DNA of 19,863 nt, taken from NCBI GenBank assembly GCA_041573795.1, contig JBFFQB010000061.1, forward strand, positions 1-19,863, given 5' to 3'. The stretch comes from E44-bin32 sp041573795. Its GTDB lineage: Bacteria; Chloroflexota; Anaerolineae; Anaerolineales; E44-bin32. Below the pieces are notes generated by a model. The model did not search any database, had not been told where the DNA came from, and saw only the letters and a list, made by a program, of their open reading frames with translations. This document shows, piece by piece, positions 7,007-15,600 of this stretch (positions are counted from its first letter, which is position 1; each line of letters starts with the position of its first letter). The position numbers were made by a program, and so were the translations under genes.

Positions 7007-7724
7007 ATGCAAAGCCAAGGTTGCTGAGGATCAGAACCAGCAGGGGTGCTAGCAGCAACGCCGGCAGCAGGTTGGTAGGTTTTGTTGCGCGTATCTCTAG
7101 CAGGGTTCCAATGGCAAGAGCTAGAAGAAGGACTCCGCCAACCACCGTCATTTCAGCCAACATGGCATCGGAAAGCGATTCTTGCAGGAAGCTTGCGGCC
7201 AGCGTGAGACCACCCTGGTAGATTAACACAACCAGGATGGAAAAGAGAACACCGACTCCGAACGTTGAGGCAAGGGCGAGGGAGGCAAAACCATCCAGAA
7301 CAGATTTGATCGCCAGGAGCTGGTAATTACCTGTCAGGCCATCTTGAATCGAACCTAAAATCGTCATCGGTCCGATACAAAATAGCAAGCTGGCTGATAC
7401 AAAGCCACGGATAAAGAGGCTGCCTTGCTCGCTGCTGCCGGAGATTCTTGCCTCGAGCTTGGAACCTAGCCCGTTCAGACGCTCCTCAAGACGCCACCAT
7501 TCACCAAGCAGCGCTCCAAAGAGCAAGCTAATGAGTGGAATCAGAGGGTTTTCACCCGGGGAACTTGTACCTTCAATGAATAGAGCTATCCCCAGCGCGA
7601 AAGTGAATAAACCTAACGCCACGATTACAGTCGACCGCATGCGATGGGGAAGGCGTGGGCCGAAAAATAAGCCCACGAGACTGCCGATGATGATCGTGCC
7701 GATATTGATCCACGTCCCAGTCAT
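7005..7724 (-). CDS. DUF554 family membrane protein (YdfK-like)
   Basis: A 239-residue, strongly hydrophobic protein with about six or seven predicted membrane segments (for example around residues 3-22, 33-50, 60-75, 105-125, 145-170, 193-210 and 215-235). The opening GTWINIGTIIIGSLVGLFFG and the segment FCIGPMTILGSIQDGLTG are typical of the DUF554 family, whose function is not established; a transport role is usually assumed. The length is normal. The start ATG at 7724 overlaps the TGA of the adenosyltransferase gene (ATGA), so the two are translationally coupled and read from the promoter upstream of that gene. This pairing hints at a link to cobalt or cobalamin handling, but nothing in the sequence itself shows a substrate. 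Confidence 0.88.
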   Translation of the reverse strand: MTGTWINIGTIIIGSLVGLFFGPRLPHRMRSTVIVALGLFTFALGIALFIEGTSSPGENPLIPLISLLFGALLGEWWRLEERLNGLGSKLEARISGSSEQGSLFIRGFVSASLLFCIGPMTILGSIQDGLTGNYQLLAIKSVLDGFASLALASTFGVGVLFSILVVLIYQGGLTLAASFLQESLSDAMLAEMTVVGGVLLLALAIGTLLEIRATKPTNLLPALLLAPLLVLILSNLGFA

Positions 7725-8278
7725 GAATCTAATTGTTTTGCTAAAGAGGGTGAATCACTCCCGGCCTGCACATTCTCCCACAGCGCCAGGATAAAGCATA
7801 AACTCGAGAGTCGATTAAGGTATGGGAGCAGATGAGGATTATCCAGTCCGTCGTCATGATCGAGTTGTGCAACCAAACGTTCCCCCCGCCTGACGATTGT
7901 ACGGGCAAGATCAAGCGCTGCACCACTCTTCGAATCCCCCGGCAGCACAAACTCTTGTGGCATATCAACCTGCTCCCCAATCAGCTCGATCTGTGATTCT
8001 AACCAGGCTATACGGTCTGCATCAATCGAACGGAATTTTGAGGCTTGCTCTGCTGTGGCGGCGATCTCTGCCATGATCTTATATAGATCCCGTTGAACTT
8101 CCAGGATAATCTTGATCGTCTCATCAGAAAGCGCATGGGCTCGAGCGAGCCCCAATGCTGCCGAGCTTTCATCAAGGGTGCCGTAGGCTCTTGGACGCAG
8201 ATGATATTTTGGAACTCGCTCGTTCCCGAGCAAATTGGTGAAGCCATCATCCCCGTTGCGGGTAAAGTACGTAGGCAT
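7721..8278 (-). CDS. PduO-type cob(I)alamin adenosyltransferase
   Basis: A 185-residue enzyme that transfers the adenosyl group of ATP to cob(I)alamin to make adenosylcobalamin, in the cytoplasm. The family's three signature regions are present. The N-terminal ATP-binding stretch is YFTRNGDDGFTNLLG then AYGTLDESSAALG (with the conserved Asp-Glu at D36-E37). The central stretch is EFVLPGDSKSGAALDLART followed by VRRGER. The C-terminal stretch is YLNRLSSLCFILA with N155. It is the short, single-domain form. The ATG at 8278 has no ribosome-binding site and lies only 6 bases from a perfect -10 box, so the mRNA is probably leaderless. The gene heads a two-gene operon with the DUF554 gene. No cobalamin-dependent enzyme or B12 riboswitch is visible nearby. 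Confidence 0.93.
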   Translation of the reverse strand: MPTYFTRNGDDGFTNLLGNERVPKYHLRPRAYGTLDESSAALGLARAHALSDETIKIILEVQRDLYKIMAEIAATAEQASKFRSIDADRIAWLESQIELIGEQVDMPQEFVLPGDSKSGAALDLARTIVRRGERLVAQLDHDDGLDNPHLLPYLNRLSSLCFILALWENVQAGSDSPSLAKQLDS

Positions 8279-8284
8279 GGGGCG

Positions 8285-8290
8285 ATTATA
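8285..8290 (-). promoter_or_regulatory. -10 box of the adenosyltransferase gene, probably leaderless transcript
   Basis: The minus strand reads TATAATCGCCCC and then ATG. The -10 hexamer ends only 6 bases before the A of the start codon at 8278, so transcription should start at or very near the ATG. No clear -35 box is seen, and no Shine-Dalgarno sequence fits in the gap. Confidence 0.6.
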
Positions 8291-8295
8291 ACCGT

Positions 8296-8324
8296 TTTAC
8301 TGATACGCATACCTGCCCTATAAT
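8296..8324 (+). promoter_or_regulatory. Promoter of the comEA-like gene
   Basis: TTTACT (8296-8301) and TATAAT (8319-8324) are spaced by 17 bases. Transcription would start near 8331, downstream of the ATG at 8327, which is one reason for choosing the later start at 8351. The promoter is divergent from that of the adenosyltransferase gene, and the two overlap within 40 bases. Confidence 0.6.
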
Positions 8325-8350
8325 CAATGGTGCATCTGACGGAGGGGGCA

Positions 8351-8911
8351 ATGATACGTCAGCACGTTTCAACATTCCTCGCCGGGCTACTATCAGGATT
8401 ATTAGCAGCCGGAGTAGTGTTGCTGTTCATCGCCCGCCCCAAGCGATTCCCAATCCAATTGCTGCCTCCACCAACGCCCGCCCCGCTGCGGATTCATGTT
8501 TCCGGTGCCGTCCATAATCCTGGCGTGTATAGGATCCCCCCAGGTTCTATCTATGAAAATGCCTTGCAAGCCGCAGGAGGTCGTATGCCAGAGGCGGACC
8601 TTGCACGGATCAACCTGGCGGCTCCGCTGGAGGATGGCCAACACCTTTACATCCCCTTCCATCTGGAAGACTCCTCCACCCCTTTTCCGGACTCTACAGG
8701 GCTGCTGAACAATCCTGAACTTCTTGATGTCAACCTGGCCACCGCAGCTGAGCTAGAGCAGCTCCCGGGTATCGGTCCCAGCCTTGCGAAGGGCATTATT
8801 GCTTTTAGAGAAGAGCATGGTTTATTTCTTGCGCCAGATGACTTGCTGAATGTCTCAGGGATTGGTCCATCCAAGCTAGAACAGATCAGGGATCTTATCA
8901 CCTGCCAATGA
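8351..8911 (+). CDS. comEA: ComEA-like DNA-binding protein (SLBB + helix-hairpin-helix)
   Basis: A 186-residue protein. One membrane segment at about 8-28 anchors it with the rest outside. A Pro-rich stretch (37-45) leads to an SLBB-type domain at about 46-103 (IHVSGAVHNPGVYRIPPGS, then NLAAPLEDGQHLYIP). A double helix-hairpin-helix at about 124-184 follows, with LPGIGPSLAKGI and VSGIGPSKLEQI, which bind DNA without sequence preference. In competent bacteria ComEA is the receptor that takes double-stranded DNA across the cell wall and passes it to the ComEC channel. ComEC is not in this window, so natural competence is possible but not shown. The start at 8351 is chosen because GGAGG (8341-8345) precedes it at good spacing, and because the in-frame ATG at 8327 lies before the expected transcription start. 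Confidence 0.88.
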   Translation: MIRQHVSTFLAGLLSGLLAAGVVLLFIARPKRFPIQLLPPPTPAPLRIHVSGAVHNPGVYRIPPGSIYENALQAAGGRMPEADLARINLAAPLEDGQHLYIPFHLEDSSTPFPDSTGLLNNPELLDVNLATAAELEQLPGIGPSLAKGIIAFREEHGLFLAPDDLLNVSGIGPSKLEQIRDLITCQ

Positions 8912-8921
8912 GCCCCTTTGT

Positions 8922-8949
8922 TTGCCATGAACCTATCGCTGTGTATAAT
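8922..8949 (+). promoter_or_regulatory. Promoter of mutM, probably leaderless transcript
   Basis: TTGCCA (8922-8927) matches the -35 consensus at five of six positions, and TATAAT (8944-8949) is perfect, with 16 bases between. Only 8 bases separate the -10 from the mutM ATG at 8958. Transcription should therefore start at or within a base or two of the start codon, and no Shine-Dalgarno sequence is present. Confidence 0.7.
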
Positions 8950-8957
8950 CGCCAACG

Positions 8958-9782
8958 ATGCCTGAACTACCCGAAGTTGAAACCATCGTCCGTAGCTTAA
9001 AGCATGGACGTGCGGGTCCAGGGTTGGTCGGCCAACGCATAGTTCGCCTCCGCACTACCTGGCCCAGACATATCGAACATCCCTCTCCCTCTTCCTTCAG
9101 AAGGAAGATTAAGGGGCGTGTTGTCGAAGAGGTTACACGCCGGGGGAAATATCTCGTGTTCAACCTTGATAGCGGCACAATGCTCATTCACCTGCGCATG
9201 AGCGGGGATTTACGACTTGCCCCTGCGGGGACCGAGCTCGGACCCTACGAACATACTCGCTTCGAGCTAGAAAACGCCTGGGAGCTTCGCTTCAGTGACG
9301 CGCGCAAATTTGGACGTGTGGGATGGTATCGAGATTCAGGTGAGGTTTTAGATAGGCTTGGGCCCGAGCCGCTGGATGCTGCCTTTACTGCAACGAAATT
9401 GTGGGAACGCCTCCAAAAGAAGTCTCGCATGCTGAAGCCCCTGCTCCTGGATCAAGAGTTTATTGCCGGCATCGGGAATATCTACGCCGATGAAGCCCTA
9501 CATCGTGCCGGGTTGCATCCCCTGCGGCGCAGCAACACATTGGATCAAAGGGAGACCGAAGCGCTATGGCGTGGAATACGTAATGCTTTATATGATGGGA
9601 TAGATCATAACGGCGCAAGTATTGACTGGGTCTACCGTGGTGGTGAATTCCAGAATCACTTTAGAGTCTACCAACGCGAGGGAGAATCCTGTGACGTTTG
9701 CCGAACTCCCATTCAACGGATCGTTGTGGGACAGCGAGGCAGCCACCTTTGTCCCTCTTGCCAACCGGAGAAGGTTCGATGA
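8958..9782 (+). CDS. mutM: Formamidopyrimidine-DNA glycosylase
   Basis: A 274-residue base-excision repair enzyme that removes oxidised purines (8-oxoguanine, formamidopyrimidines) and nicks the abasic site. It begins MPELPEVETI, with the catalytic N-terminal proline (exposed after Met removal) and the conserved glutamates. K64 in RRGKYLVF and the loop HLRMSGDL follow. The helix-two-turns-helix region contains FIAGIGNIYADEALHRAGL (about 168-186), and the C-terminal zinc finger has C245, C248, C265 and C268 with R260 in its loop. Length and motifs are standard, so it should be active. It has its own promoter just upstream and most likely a leaderless mRNA, although comEA ends only 46 bases before. 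Its TGA overlaps the ATG of the next gene (ATGA). Confidence 0.97.
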   Translation: MPELPEVETIVRSLKHGRAGPGLVGQRIVRLRTTWPRHIEHPSPSSFRRKIKGRVVEEVTRRGKYLVFNLDSGTMLIHLRMSGDLRLAPAGTELGPYEHTRFELENAWELRFSDARKFGRVGWYRDSGEVLDRLGPEPLDAAFTATKLWERLQKKSRMLKPLLLDQEFIAGIGNIYADEALHRAGLHPLRRSNTLDQRETEALWRGIRNALYDGIDHNGASIDWVYRGGEFQNHFRVYQREGESCDVCRTPIQRIVVGQRGSHLCPSCQPEKVR

Positions 9783-10618
9783 GTTTAAGCACTGAATTAC
9801 TGATTGGCATCATTTTAATAGGCATGGGTCTCCTGCTTGGCACAGCAGCGTATATGGTGCTGAGTTCTCGGAAAGATGATTCAGATGAGGAACTTGAAGA
9901 TCAAGAAGATGTGCTGGGGGATGAATTAGAGGATGAGCTTGAGGAAGCAGTCCCAGCCGTGGAACAAGATGACGAGATCGTGCCAGAAGAGGAGGGCGAA
10001 GATTCGTTAATATCTGTGGACGCTTCGCCTGAAGGCCATCCGACCCCTGATCTTCCCATAGCTTTCGATTCTTCCGACGAGGATGAGTTGGAACCCCAAG
10101 GAAGTGACGTTGAGAGTAAAGATATCGAGTTTATTGAGGCATCTGTTGCGGCAGAGCCAGCAATTTCCTCACCCGAACCAGCAAGCGGCCCACGCATTCA
10201 GGTGGCTAGCTTGTTGAGGGATGAGGTAAGCGGCGAACTGATTGTGCAGGTTGGCGATCGTGAATACCGCAACGCCGATGAGCTGCGCGATTCCGGAGAC
10301 TGGACCCGGGTGGAGTTCGCCGCCGCTGACCTAACGAAATGGATCGATCAGCCAATTGTTCGACCTGTGCCTGAGAGGGAGGTAGAGGTAGTTGATCGCG
10401 CCAAGCCAATGAGTATGATCGAGCAAATAAATGAGATCCTACAGGAAAAGATCGAAGCCTCTGGAAAAAGCCATCTTGCTGTTCGACTGATTGAGGGGAC
10501 AGAGGGATCGGCCCGGGTGCTGATTGGAGTGCACAGCTATGAGCTCGGGGAAGTACCCGACGAATCGATCAGCAACCTCATCCGGGAGGCTGTCGCTGAT
10601 TGGGAAGCTGGATCTTAA
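9779..10618 (+). CDS. Membrane-anchored acidic protein of unknown function
   Basis: I do not recognise this 279-residue protein. One membrane segment at about 7-28 is followed by a short basic stop (SSRK). Then comes an extremely acidic, probably disordered stretch (about 33-127) rich in Asp and Glu, for example DDSDEELEDQEDVLGDELED. The C-terminal part (about 138-279) looks folded: an alpha/beta-like segment with VSGELIVQVGDREYRNADEL, then a second one with SMIEQINEILQEKIEASG and SARVLIGVHSYELGEVPD. By the positive-inside rule the acidic part may be cytoplasmic. The start at 9779 is chosen because the ATG overlaps the mutM stop and GGAG (9767-9770) precedes it by 8 bases; in-frame upstream codons fall inside mutM. 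It is thus translationally coupled to mutM. Its stop overlaps the stop of the convergent hydrolase gene. Confidence 0.8.
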   Translation: MSLSTELLIGIILIGMGLLLGTAAYMVLSSRKDDSDEELEDQEDVLGDELEDELEEAVPAVEQDDEIVPEEEGEDSLISVDASPEGHPTPDLPIAFDSSDEDELEPQGSDVESKDIEFIEASVAAEPAISSPEPASGPRIQVASLLRDEVSGELIVQVGDREYRNADELRDSGDWTRVEFAAADLTKWIDQPIVRPVPEREVEVVDRAKPMSMIEQINEILQEKIEASGKSHLAVRLIEGTEGSARVLIGVHSYELGEVPDESISNLIREAVADWEAGS

Positions 10619-11469
10619 TCACTGGAAGCCACATCAACTGGAATGAGCTCATATCGCCCGTCTCTCTCTGTGAAGCGGGCGATATTCATTTGAGGGTCGT
10701 GTTCGAAGAATAACCAGGCATTCTTATTGATCGCCCAGTCGCGCCATATTTGTTTGGTGCGGATATTTTCCAATGGGAGCACATCGTACGAAGTCAGCCA
10801 GGCCACCTTTTCCATGTGAACGGCATAGGAAGCCATATCAGCAACGTAAATTCCAGCCCACCCTTCGCTCTCGAAGATGATCGATTGATGGCCGCGCGTA
10901 TGTCCGGGGGTTACGACACAACGCAGGTGTCGGGTAACTTGTGTATCCCCATGCAGCAGGCGCAGTTTTCCAGCTGCCCAAATCGGCTTGAAGTTCTCAT
11001 CGAAGTAAGTCGCGCGAGTGCGGGCATCTGGATGGTTGGCATCCGCCCACTCGACTCGTTGGACCCAGTATTCTGCATTGGGAAAGGTTGGTACGACTTC
11101 TTCCCCCTCTACTCGCGTATTTCCAGAACAGTGATCGGCGTGCAAGTGGGTATCGATCACCAGATCCACCTCGTCAGCCGTAACTCCCAACCGTTCCAGC
11201 GCTTGCAGCAACCCCCCGTTTGGTCGCTGCAAGCCCCATAGGTCACGAGCTTGCGGGGTAAGTTTGTCCCCCAATCCGGTATCAATGAGAATTGTTCGTC
11301 CTTCAGATCGAACGAGAAGACAATTCAGCATCATCGGGATTTTATTATCTTTGGTCGGCTGAATTACTTTTTCATACAATGGTCGGGGGACAAGACCAAA
11401 GGGTCCACCTGCGTCTGCGCTGAATATCCCATCACAGACAATGTGCAATTCAAGATCGCCGAAACGCAT
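10615..11469 (-). CDS. Metallo-beta-lactamase-fold hydrolase (AHL lactonase-like)
   Basis: A 284-residue cytoplasmic metallohydrolase. The full set of metal ligands is visible: DTHLHADH with H108, H110, D112 and H113; H190 in TPGHTRGH; D211 in YVADM; and H257 in FEHDP. A binuclear zinc site is therefore expected. The general layout, DTGLGD before the HxHxDH motif and then the PGHT and VAD elements, resembles the N-acyl homoserine lactonase and alkylsulfatase-like branch of the fold. The substrate cannot be settled from sequence; lactonase, esterase or thioesterase activity is possible. The gene starts 3 bases after the adenosine deaminase stop, so the two share an mRNA. Its stop TAA shares the four bases TTAA with the stop of the convergent gene, and no terminator separates them. 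Confidence 0.88.
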   Translation of the reverse strand: MRFGDLELHIVCDGIFSADAGGPFGLVPRPLYEKVIQPTKDNKIPMMLNCLLVRSEGRTILIDTGLGDKLTPQARDLWGLQRPNGGLLQALERLGVTADEVDLVIDTHLHADHCSGNTRVEGEEVVPTFPNAEYWVQRVEWADANHPDARTRATYFDENFKPIWAAGKLRLLHGDTQVTRHLRCVVTPGHTRGHQSIIFESEGWAGIYVADMASYAVHMEKVAWLTSYDVLPLENIRTKQIWRDWAINKNAWLFFEHDPQMNIARFTERDGRYELIPVDVASSD

Positions 11470-11472
11470 GCG

Positions 11473-12540
11473 CTAGCTCTCACGCCCCCAAATATTTGCA
11501 GTGAACACTTTTTCCAGCATATTTCGTTCCTTTTCAGTAAAAAAGGATAGTTGAAGGGCTTGCAAGGTTAAACCCTTTATCGTTTCGATCGAGAAACCTA
11601 AACGCTCAACTGCGAGTGTATGTTCTTGGCTCAATGTGGTGTTGAATATAGAGGGGTCATCGGTAGTGATGGCAACTTTTAAACCTGCGTCAATCATTTC
11701 GGAGAGGGGATGCGTTTCCAAATCCTTGACCACACCGGTCTTAAAATTGCTTGTAGGGCTGACCTCAAAACCAACTGCACTGCTCCGAGCCATTTGTGTA
11801 ATGACCGAATCTTCAAGCACCCGAACACCATGACCTATTCGATCAGCTCCCATGACCTCGATCGCCTGAGCGACCTGTTGAGCAGCTCCCCACTCACCAG
11901 CGTGTATTGTTAGTTTTAAACCAGCCTGCTTGGCTTCTGCGAATAATGGGATAAATGGATCGAGCGCATACCCAAGCTCATCACCCGCTAAATCCACACC
12001 GTAAACTCCGCTCTCCATGCGATCCACTGCGATCTGGACAACCTCTTCTGCCAGATTTACGGCCTCGTGGCGGTTGACACTCACGATCAATCCAAGCTTG
12101 ATATCATGCCGGGACGCTGCATCCATGCTGGCTGATGCGACAGCATCGATGCAATCTCCAATTGACAGACCAGAGCATTGCTGAATTGCGGCAGGGGTGA
12201 AACGTAACTCCAGAACCTTGATCCCGTCAGAAGCAGCATCTTCAATCATCTCCCCCACAAACCGCTGGATGGTCTCGCTGTCCTGGAAGAAAAGCCGGAT
12301 CACTTGAAAGGTCTCGAGAAAAGCTTGTGGATTCCGTGCAGTCCCTGCGGGTATTTGAACTCGTGGGCGTAAGCCCTCTGCAGATCGGGGTAAATCAAGA
12401 TCGAATTTAGCAATGACCTCCAACATGGTTTCAAGCCGCAATGAGCCTTCCAAATGGCGATGTAAATCTACCTTGGGAAGAGAGAGTATCTCCTGAGGCG
12501 CCCTTCTATCACCTGAGAGAGGCTCGTAGGAAGCGTTCAA
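11473..12540 (-). CDS. add: Adenosine deaminase
   Basis: A 355-residue enzyme that converts adenosine to inosine in purine salvage, in the cytoplasm. The zinc ligands are in DLHRHLEGSLR (H27, H29), HAGE (H213) and TTDDPS (D294), with catalytic E216 and the conserved HGVR at H237. The segment SPTSNFKTG matches the family motif, which usually begins with Cys. Length is typical. The start is uncertain: TTG 12540 is the best in-frame initiator, since the first ATG is at residue 39, inside the conserved core. No good ribosome-binding site precedes the TTG. The 69-base gap to secA shows no terminator, so the gene may be read from secA. The related adenine deaminases share these motifs, so adenine as substrate cannot be fully excluded. 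Confidence 0.92.
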   Translation of the reverse strand: MNASYEPLSGDRRAPQEILSLPKVDLHRHLEGSLRLETMLEVIAKFDLDLPRSAEGLRPRVQIPAGTARNPQAFLETFQVIRLFFQDSETIQRFVGEMIEDAASDGIKVLELRFTPAAIQQCSGLSIGDCIDAVASASMDAASRHDIKLGLIVSVNRHEAVNLAEEVVQIAVDRMESGVYGVDLAGDELGYALDPFIPLFAEAKQAGLKLTIHAGEWGAAQQVAQAIEVMGADRIGHGVRVLEDSVITQMARSSAVGFEVSPTSNFKTGVVKDLETHPLSEMIDAGLKVAITTDDPSIFNTTLSQEHTLAVERLGFSIETIKGLTLQALQLSFFTEKERNMLEKVFTANIWGRES

Positions 12541-12609
12541 TGTGATGCTTGTGCCCTTTGTTTTGGGTTTGTTTTCTTTATGGCCAACCTCAATCGTTGC
12601 AAGGACGAC

Positions 12610-15600
12610 TCATTTACGCCGCCGTCGACGTTTGCTTTTTCCCTTTTTAACCGGCGCAGCGCTGCCAGTCGGCTTTCCCCCAGGCTGTGCAGGGGCAACA
12701 CCCATTCCAGCCGTCGCAGGGGCAGCGGCTCGCAATCGGAACATGCGAGAGATCACCCCGGCTCGAATTGTATTGAATAGGGATCCAAAGAGGTCGAAGG
12801 CACGGCTCTTATACTGAACGAGGGGATCACGCTGCCCGTATGCTTCAAGTCCGATTGAAGTGCGCAGCGCTTCCATCTGGGTCAGATACTCAACCCATTC
12901 CCGATCAGCAACCGAAAGGAATAATTCACGATGCGTGCGCGTTAGCAGCTGATTCCCCAATGCGCGCACAATCAATTTTTGCGAGTCTTCCGGCTGATCC
13001 TGCAACACACCGGTTTTGAGTGCAGCCACGATCGGCTCAGGGAGAATATTGTCCAGATGGATACGTGTTTTTTCATCCAATTCGTTATAGCTGGATGCGG
13101 CCAGACGTTGGAATTCCACCCGTCCTAGCGCGAGTTCCAGGATACCTTGGGCTTCTTCCAAATGGTGAGAAACCACGGATGTCAAATCCTCCGGATCCCG
13201 ATCGGCGATAAGATTTGCGGCGTAATATGGGTATGACAACCTGGAAACAAGGACAGATTGGCGTTGATGTGTTTTGCGGTCAAAGAAACTCCGCTGACCG
13301 TAGCTCATCTGCACTAACAGACGAAGTTTATCCTGCATCGTCAGGGATTCAGCACGTTCCAACGCCAAGCTAAGATCATTTTCTATCTCATTGAGCAAGG
13401 CTTTGGTGCGACGCTCCCATGCTGCTGTTAGAGCCTCTTGAAGTTCCTCGCTTGCCTTATCCCAATCGATCTCACTACCGGCGCTTGGCTGAAGCCCCAG
13501 GGATTCACCCAACCGTCGTTCTACCGCCTGCACCAGACCTGCCCAGATGCGAATGCCCATACTCGTCTCAACCAACTCAGGAATGCGCCGCAGGAAACGA
13601 TGGGGATCCTCTCGAATGGCCTGAAGGCCGGCCTCCTCCATTTGTATCCGAAGTCCAGCAGCTTGTTCAACCACATTGATCAGCTGACGCGGATCGACGT
13701 TCCCACCTGTCTCCTCCGCTTCAAAGATCGCGGCTTCGACTGCCATCTCGGCCGTCTCAACCCGGCTGTTGGCTTGATCTTCGAGGCGCTCAATCGCCCG
13801 GGTTAGTTGATCATCAACCGTACGGAGGAGGTGCTCTTTGTTGGCTTCAAGTGAACCTTGACTGATCTCTAGCAATATCGTTTTTGCCTGGTCTGGAGAA
13901 TCGACACCCTCCAATTGGTCCAACAAAACCGCCAGCATGTAAGACGGGTAGGGCGTATCGCTTTCCAATCCCAGGGTCGGTTGGGTTTCTTCCAGCCATG
14001 CAAGCAGTTTCCACGGTCCCTCTGGATCTGCCAGGGCCATGGCGACATGTTCTTCCACCTCGGCTTGGAGCATCTCCTTCAAATCTTGGCTTAGATCACC
14101 CTTCACGAAAATCCGGTCGCGTTGGCTATAGAAAACTTCACGCTGCTGATTTAGAACATCGTCATATTCCAGGAGATGCTTACGAGTGTCGAAGTTGGCA
14201 CCTTCGACTCTTGTCTGGGCTTGTTCAATCGTCCGATTTACAATGTTGTGAGCAATTGGGACAGCGTCATCGATATTTAATCGCTGCATCAGATTTCCCA
14301 CTTGAGAGCCCCCAAATAGCCGCATCAGCTCATCCTCGAGGGAAAGAAAGAATTGTGAAGAACCGGCATCACCCTGGCGGGCGGCGCGGCCGCGCAACTG
14401 GTTGTCAATGCGCCGCGAATCGTGTCGCTCCGAACCAATGACATGCAAGCCCCCCACATCACGCACCCGTTGCGCATCCTCCATAAAACTGCGCAGCTGC
14501 GTGACTTCGGCTCCATAAATACCGATGGCATCTTGATCTGCCTGTGCCAGGGCAGCCAGCCGTTCTTCCATACTCATATTCTCAGGATCTTCAACACCAA
14601 CCCTGCGAATAACCCGATGTGTGGCGGCGAGAATTTCCTCAGCAATTTCTCCCCCTAATTTGATATCGACACCGCGCCCGGCCATATTTGTGGCAATGGT
14701 GACTGCGCCGAGAGAGCCCGCCCAAGCAATAATTGCCGATTCTTCATCATGCTTCTTAGCATTTAAGACATTATGTTTTATGCCAGATTTAAGCGTGGCT
14801 TCGAGCCTATCTCGGTCCTGCTCTTCCAGATCAAGGACCGCCAGCAGGCGGGTTAGATTCTCAGGCTTCATTGGATTGAGCGCCAGGTCTAACTCCTTTG
14901 CAAAGGGACGCAAATCACTCGACTTCAACTCGGTAAGGGTTTTATTCAGCGGTTCTAGTTCACTGATCCGCATCCCATCATCTTGCAATCCATGCGCCTC
15001 ATAGTAAGCGTCACGAACAATGTGCACATTCATCAGGGTCTGCAGCGCCTCTGCCCGTAGGCGTGAAGACAAGCGCTCGGAGAGCTCTACCGATGTCGTG
15101 CCGACCAGGAGTGGCTGACCCAGAACATGACGACGCAAGATCTCGCTTGTCACTGCCCGTAGCTTGGCATCCTCGGTGCGATAGACAACGTCGGGATAAT
15201 CCTTCCTGCGCCAAAAAACAGGCTCCTGCTTTTCATCCTCCGTGCGGGCAAAGAAGCTAAACTTATTTCCATTCTCGGAATACGGTACTTCAACCAGATC
15301 CGTATCCGGCTGCATGGCGACATACTCGAGATTCGTGGGAAGCGGGATGACATCAACGTTATAAATCTTGTTGAATTCCTCCGCCTCAGTGACCGCAGTT
15401 CCAGTCATACCTGCCAGCTTGGCGTACATGCGGAAGTAATTCTGCAGCGTGATGGTTGCATAGGTGACATTCTCTTGACGGACACGCACGCCTTCCTTCG
15501 CTTCGACTGCCTGGTGCAACCCATCGGACCATCGGCGACCAGCCATCATCCGCCCGGTAAATTCATCCACGATGATGACCCGCCCACCCTGAACGACATA

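Noticed and set aside
8327..8350. Earlier in-frame ATG for the ComEA-like gene
   Set aside because: It lies 2 bases after the -10 box, before the expected transcription start, while the ATG at 8351 has a strong ribosome-binding site.
9901..10197. Minus-strand open frame opposite the acidic region
   Set aside because: It is a Ser-rich reverse-strand image of the Asp/Glu codons of the acidic membrane protein.
12542..12817. Open frame on the plus strand covering the 3' end of secA
   Set aside because: It lies antisense to the conserved end of secA and its Arg-rich product has no recognisable fold. The base composition fits a shadow of the Lys/Arg tail.
13884..14441. 185-codon plus-strand open frame inside secA
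   Set aside because: The opposite strand encodes conserved SecA motifs throughout this stretch, and the predicted product is Pro/Arg-rich without any known domain.
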